This document shows positions 60,317 to 64,000 of a stretch of 64,000 nt of DNA, one piece after another. The notes beneath the pieces were generated by a model, which worked only from the letters and a program-made list of their open reading frames with translations, was not told where the DNA came from and did not search any database. Source of the DNA: Novosphingobium naphthalenivorans NBRC 102051 (GTDB lineage: Bacteria; Pseudomonadota; Alphaproteobacteria; Sphingomonadales; Sphingomonadaceae); contig NZ_BCTX01000020.1 of assembly GCF_001590985.1 (NCBI RefSeq), forward strand, positions 1 to 64,000. Direction: 5' to 3'. Both the position numbers and the translations under genes were made by a program. The stretch's first letter is position 1. Every line of letters begins with the position of its first letter.

Positions 60317-61593
60317 ACTTTCCAGCGAACATTAACGACATCCCGGTGCAGGACGTGCCGGAAGCGCCCGCCAAACGCCGCTGGCCCCTTGCCCCCCGCA
60401 CAACCGCGATTGCCGCCCTGGCCCTTGTCCTGACAGCAGGAGCCGGCTGGGCCCTGTTCGATCAGGACAACACCGCCGCCGCGATGCCGCCGCCGCCTTC
60501 GGTTCAGGCGGCCTATCCGCTCGTGCGCGACGTGACCGAGTGGGACGACTACATCGGCCGCTTCGCCCCCAGCAAGACCGTGGAAGTGCGCTCGCGCGTC
60601 TCGGGTGCGATCACCGGAATCTACTTCCGCGACGGCGATACCGTCCGCAAGGGACAGCCGCTGTTCCAGGTCGACCCCCGCCCCTATCGCGCCGCTCTAG
60701 CCGGAGCCCAGGCCGATGTCGCCTCGGCGCAAAGCGCGCTGGCTCTCGCCAAATCCGACTATGGCCGCGTGGCCGGGTTGATCGGTGACGAGGCGGTCGC
60801 CGCCAGCGAGATCGACCAGTTGCGCACCCGCGTCCGCTCGGCCGCGGCCGCGCTGGCCGCCGCGCAGGCCCGCCAGCGCGAACGGGCGCTCGATGTCGAA
60901 TTCACCACGGTGCGCGCACCGATCTCCGGCCGGATTTCCGACCGGCGGGTGGACGCGGGCAATCTCGTTTCGGGCGACAACAACGCCAATGCCACGCTGC
61001 TGACGACGATCAACGCAGTCGATCCGATCTACTTCACGTTCGACGCATCCGAAGCCCTGTTCCTCAAGACCCAGCGCGACCGGGCGGAAAGCAAGGCACC
61101 CGCCGCCGTGCAGGTGCGCTTGCAGGACGAGGCGGACTATCGCTGGAACGGCAAGCTGGACTTTACCGACAACGGCCTCGATCCCCGCTCCGGCACGATC
61201 CGCGTGCGCGCCGTGCTCGACAATCCCGACGGCTTCCTGACGCCGGGCATGTTCGGCAACATGCGCCTTGCCGACAGCGGCACGGTCAAAGCGATGCTGG
61301 TGCCCGACGATGCAGTCCAGTCCGATCAGGCGCGCAAGGTCGTGCTGACGGTCGGCAAGGACGGCACGGTCGCGGCCAAGCCGGTGGAGCTTGGCCCGAT
61401 GATCGGCGGCCTGCGCGTGATCCGTGCGGGGCTGACGGCGCAGGACCGGGTGGTGATCTCCAATTATCAGGCTGCTGTTGCCGGGGCCAAAGTGGCCACG
61501 CGGCGCGGCCAGATCACGGCCGATCCAGCCCCCGCTCCGGCTCCCACAGGACCTGCCGAGCCCATGGCCGCCCAGGCGACCCTCGCCAACTGA
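60313..61593 (+). CDS. RND efflux periplasmic adaptor
   Basis: 426 aa. A basic N-terminus with one membrane helix (about 29-50) rather than a lipobox, then the lipoyl halves (GAITGIYFRDGDTVRKGQPLFQVD and APISGRISDRRVDAGNLVS) around an alpha-hairpin, a beta-barrel (VDPIYFTFDASEALFLKTQ) and the membrane-proximal end (ALLVPDDAVQ-type segment, KVVLTVGKDGTVAAKPVELG). This is the AcrA/MexA group. The start is GTG 60313 with GAGG seven bases upstream, overlapping the previous stop. The pump gene follows after 59 bases. Confidence 0.9.
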   Translation: MNFPANINDIPVQDVPEAPAKRRWPLAPRTTAIAALALVLTAGAGWALFDQDNTAAAMPPPPSVQAAYPLVRDVTEWDDYIGRFAPSKTVEVRSRVSGAITGIYFRDGDTVRKGQPLFQVDPRPYRAALAGAQADVASAQSALALAKSDYGRVAGLIGDEAVAASEIDQLRTRVRSAAAALAAAQARQRERALDVEFTTVRAPISGRISDRRVDAGNLVSGDNNANATLLTTINAVDPIYFTFDASEALFLKTQRDRAESKAPAAVQVRLQDEADYRWNGKLDFTDNGLDPRSGTIRVRAVLDNPDGFLTPGMFGNMRLADSGTVKAMLVPDDAVQSDQARKVVLTVGKDGTVAAKPVELGPMIGGLRVIRAGLTAQDRVVISNYQAAVAGAKVATRRGQITADPAPAPAPTGPAEPMAAQATLAN

Positions 61594-61652
61594 TTTACCC
61601 GTAACGGGGGCGCCGTCACCCGGCAACGCTCTCCACACAGGGGCACATACCC

Positions 61653-64000
61653 ATGCGATTTTCCCGGTTCTTCATCGACCGGCCGATTTTCGCGGGCGTC
61701 ATCGCGGTGGTCATCACCGTGGTGGGCGCGCTCGCGTTCCTCGGTCTTCCCATCACCCAGTATCCCGACATCGTCCCGCCCACCGTGACAGTGACGGCGC
61801 AGTACCCCGGCGCCTCCGCCGAAACCGTGGCCGATACTGTCGCCGCGCCGATCGAGCAGGAGATCAACGGCGTCGACGACATGATCTACATGGACTCGCA
61901 GTCCACGGGCGACGGCAAAGTGACGATCACCGTCACCTTCAAGATCGGCACGGACCTCGATGCCGCGCAAGTGCTCGTGCAGAACCGGGTGGCCGTGGCC
62001 ACGCCGCGCCTGCCGGAAGAAGTGCAGCGCTTCGGCATCGTCACGCGCAAGACCTCGCCGGACTTCCTGATGGTGGTGAACCTGCAGTCTCCGGACGGCA
62101 CGTTCGATCGCGATTACATCTCGAACTATGCGCTTACCCAGGTGAAGGACAAGCTGGCCCGTCTCGACGGCGTGGGCGACGTGCGCCTGTTCGGCGCGCG
62201 CGACTATGGCATGAGGATCTGGATCGATCCGGGCAAGGCCGCCGCGATGGACCTGACGGCTGGCGAGATCGTCTCCGCCCTGCGCGCACAGAACGTGCAG
62301 GTCTCCGCAGGCGCGCTGGGCCAGCCGCCCTATGACCAAGGCAACGCATACCAGATCAGCGTCGAATTGCAGGGACGCCTCAAGACGCCCGAGCAGTTCG
62401 CCGATGTCGTGGTCCGCACCGATCCCGACGGCCGCCAGATCCGCGTGCGCGACGTCGCCCGCGTGGAACTGGGCGCGCAGGACTATGGCACCAACACCTA
62501 TCTTTCGGGCAAGCCGACCGTGGTCATCGCGGTGCTGCAACGCCCGGGCTCCAATGCGCTCGACGCCGCACAGGCCGTCCGCACGCAAATGGACGAACTG
62601 GCAAAGTCGTTCCCGCATGGTCTCGAATATTCGGTGATCTACAATCCCACCGAATTCATCGGCCAGTCGATCGATGCCGTCTATCACACGCTGTTCGAGG
62701 CGGTGGTGCTGGTCGTGCTCGTCATCCTCGTGTTCCTGCAGAACTGGCGCGCGGCGATCATTCCGATCATCGCCATTCCGGTCTCGCTGGTCGGTACGGC
62801 GGTGATGCTGGCAGCGCTGGGCTATTCGCTCAACAACCTCTCCTTGTTCGGGCTGGTGCTGGCGATCGGCATCGTCGTCGACGACGCCATCGTCGTGGTC
62901 GAAAACGTCGAGCGCTATATCGAGCACGGGATGAAACCCATCGAGGCGGCGCGCCGCTCGATGGACGAAGTCTCGGGCGCGCTGGTGGCGATCGTGCTGG
63001 TGCTCTGCGCGGTGTTCGTGCCGACGCTGTTCATCTCGGGCATCTCGGGCCAGTTCTACAAGCAGTTCGCCGTCACCATCTCGACCGCGACAGTGATCTC
63101 GCTGCTGCTCTCGCTCACGCTCTCGCCTGCGCTGGCGGCGATCCTGCTGCGCGAGCGGCATCCCCTGCCCGCCGGTGCCCCGCGCTGGAAGCGGGGGCTG
63201 CAGACCGCCGCCGGCCGCTTCAACCGCGGCTTCGAGCGGATGAGCGAGGCCTATGCCCGCCTGACGCACCGGCTGGTGCTGCGCCCGCTGCGGATGATGG
63301 CGACCTATTGCGCCCTCATTCTGGCGACGCTCGGCCTGTTCTGGGCGACACCGGCCGGCTTCGTACCGCAGCAGGATCAGGGCTACTTCCTGGCCGCGAT
63401 CTTCCTGCCGCCGGGCTCCTCGCTCTCGCGCACGGACGCGGCCATGCAGGACGTCGCCAAGCGCATCCTGCCGATCAAGGGCATTCGCGGCGCCGTGATG
63501 TTCGCGGGCTTCCACGGCCCCTCGCGCACCCAGACGCCCGACGCCGCGGCGATCTACTTCCCGTTCAAGAGCTTCGAGGAACGCAAGAAGCTGGGCGCGA
63601 CTTATGCCAGCATCATGCAGCAGGCCCACGCCGCGATGCAGGGCTTCGACAAAGGGCAGGCGCTGCTGCTGCCCCCACCGACGATCAACGGCATCGTCCC
63701 GCCCGGCGGCTACCGCATGATCGTGGAGGACAAGGACGGGCGCGGTTACGCCGAACTGGCCAAGGCCGTGGGGCCGCTGCTGGCGCAGGCCAACCAGTCG
63801 CCCGAACTGCGGCAGGTCTATACCCTGTTCAATATGGCGACGCCGCGCGTCTATGCCGATGTCGACCGGCGCAAGGCCGACCTTCTGGGCGTGCCGCCGC
63901 AGCGGATTTTCGAAGCGCTGCAAGTCTATCTGGGCTCCGCCTTCATCAACGACTTCAACCTGCTGGGCCGCACGTACCGCGTCACCGCGCAGGCGGATGC
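61653..64000 (+). CDS. RND efflux pump (AcrB/MexB type), cut by the right edge
   Basis: 782 complete codons visible, open at the right edge; the family is about 1040 aa. It begins MRFSRFFIDRPIFAGVIAVVI, the typical HAE-1 start. TYPDIVPPTVTVTAQYPGASAE-like porter sequence follows, then NPTEFIGQSIDAVYHTLFEAVVLVVLVI. The proton-relay helix reads GLVLAIGIVVDDAIVVVENVER with two adjacent Asp. AGGGG lies upstream of the ATG. It works with the adaptor at 60313 to export hydrophobic drugs or solvents. The outer channel gene may lie beyond the edge. Confidence 0.93.
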   Translation, partial: MRFSRFFIDRPIFAGVIAVVITVVGALAFLGLPITQYPDIVPPTVTVTAQYPGASAETVADTVAAPIEQEINGVDDMIYMDSQSTGDGKVTITVTFKIGTDLDAAQVLVQNRVAVATPRLPEEVQRFGIVTRKTSPDFLMVVNLQSPDGTFDRDYISNYALTQVKDKLARLDGVGDVRLFGARDYGMRIWIDPGKAAAMDLTAGEIVSALRAQNVQVSAGALGQPPYDQGNAYQISVELQGRLKTPEQFADVVVRTDPDGRQIRVRDVARVELGAQDYGTNTYLSGKPTVVIAVLQRPGSNALDAAQAVRTQMDELAKSFPHGLEYSVIYNPTEFIGQSIDAVYHTLFEAVVLVVLVILVFLQNWRAAIIPIIAIPVSLVGTAVMLAALGYSLNNLSLFGLVLAIGIVVDDAIVVVENVERYIEHGMKPIEAARRSMDEVSGALVAIVLVLCAVFVPTLFISGISGQFYKQFAVTISTATVISLLLSLTLSPALAAILLRERHPLPAGAPRWKRGLQTAAGRFNRGFERMSEAYARLTHRLVLRPLRMMATYCALILATLGLFWATPAGFVPQQDQGYFLAAIFLPPGSSLSRTDAAMQDVAKRILPIKGIRGAVMFAGFHGPSRTQTPDAAAIYFPFKSFEERKKLGATYASIMQQAHAAMQGFDKGQALLLPPPTINGIVPPGGYRMIVEDKDGRGYAELAKAVGPLLAQANQSPELRQVYTLFNMATPRVYADVDRRKADLLGVPPQRIFEALQVYLGSAFINDFNLLGRTYRVTAQAD

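Noticed and set aside
59799..60335. 178-aa plus-strand frame starting in the RND leader
   Set aside because: Overlaps the better-supported frame at 59909 in another frame and has Ser/Pro/Arg-rich shadow composition.
61467..63923. 818-aa open frame on the minus strand
   Set aside because: Antisense to the RND pump gene, whose family match is unambiguous. Its His/Asp/Arg-rich composition is typical of shadow frames in GC-rich DNA.
1..64000. tRNA, rRNA, CRISPR array, prophage or replication origin
   Set aside because: No cloverleaf, repeat-spacer array, phage gene set or dnaA-box cluster was recognised on either strand by reading.

Overview
The window reads as GC-rich chromosomal DNA of an alphaproteobacterium, most likely a sphingomonad (Novosphingobium/Sphingobium-like). 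This is inferred from the many TonB receptors paired with secreted acylases and peptidases, the short 5' leaders with GTG/TTG starts, and the catabolic gene content. No rRNA, tRNA or CRISPR array was seen, and the only mobile DNA is a small insertion-sequence scar near 26.4 kb.

Left part (1-17.3 kb): a lipoprotein cut by the left edge, a CadC/ToxR-like membrane regulator with TPRs, then a compact benzoate/catechol locus. A divergent LysR regulator faces catB-catC-catA-benA-benB-benD-pcaI-pcaJ-pcaD-pcaF. Together these carry benzoate through catechol, muconate and 3-oxoadipate to succinyl-CoA plus acetyl-CoA, but the reductase gene benC is absent. Convergent to it is an overlapping five-gene operon (marR, FUSC pump, DUF1656, HlyD adaptor, outer membrane lipoprotein), probably an AaeXAB-type aromatic acid efflux system.

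Middle left (17.3-28.5 kb): a cell-surface signalling unit (STN-type TonB receptor, ECF sigma factor, FecR anti-sigma) beside a penicillin-acylase-family enzyme, a small secreted protein and a KgtP-like permease. An IS scar follows, then a TetR regulator flanked by two small secreted proteins of unknown role.

Centre and right (28.6-57.7 kb): about 29 kb that looks like a locus for scavenging peptidoglycan fragments. Amino sugar genes: GntR regulator, murQ, a PP2C phosphatase, a SIS-type glucosamine-6-phosphate deaminase, nagA, a D-lactate dehydrogenase (dld) and a BadF-type sugar kinase. D-amino acid genes: a DgcRNA-type D-glutamate pathway with a dicarboxylate/glutamate symporter, a D-aminoacylase and dadA. 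Uptake and processing genes: a TonB receptor, a second penicillin acylase, a PBP4-type carboxypeptidase, an amidohydrolase, an S9 peptidase, a beta-lactamase-fold hydrolase and ampG. Two near-identical 15-bp dyads (ATAG-N7-CTAT) sit about 83 bp upstream of dgcN and of the acylase gene, with a close relative 80 bp upstream of ampG. They suggest that one LysR regulator (DgcR) ties these units together.

Right edge (57.9-64 kb): a glycine-zipper lipoprotein, a PanE/ApbA reductase, and an RND efflux operon (small protein, adaptor, pump cut by the right edge). The RND operon has a long leader with tandem operators and a short leader peptide. Start codons were chosen by Shine-Dalgarno match and several differ from the longest open frame.
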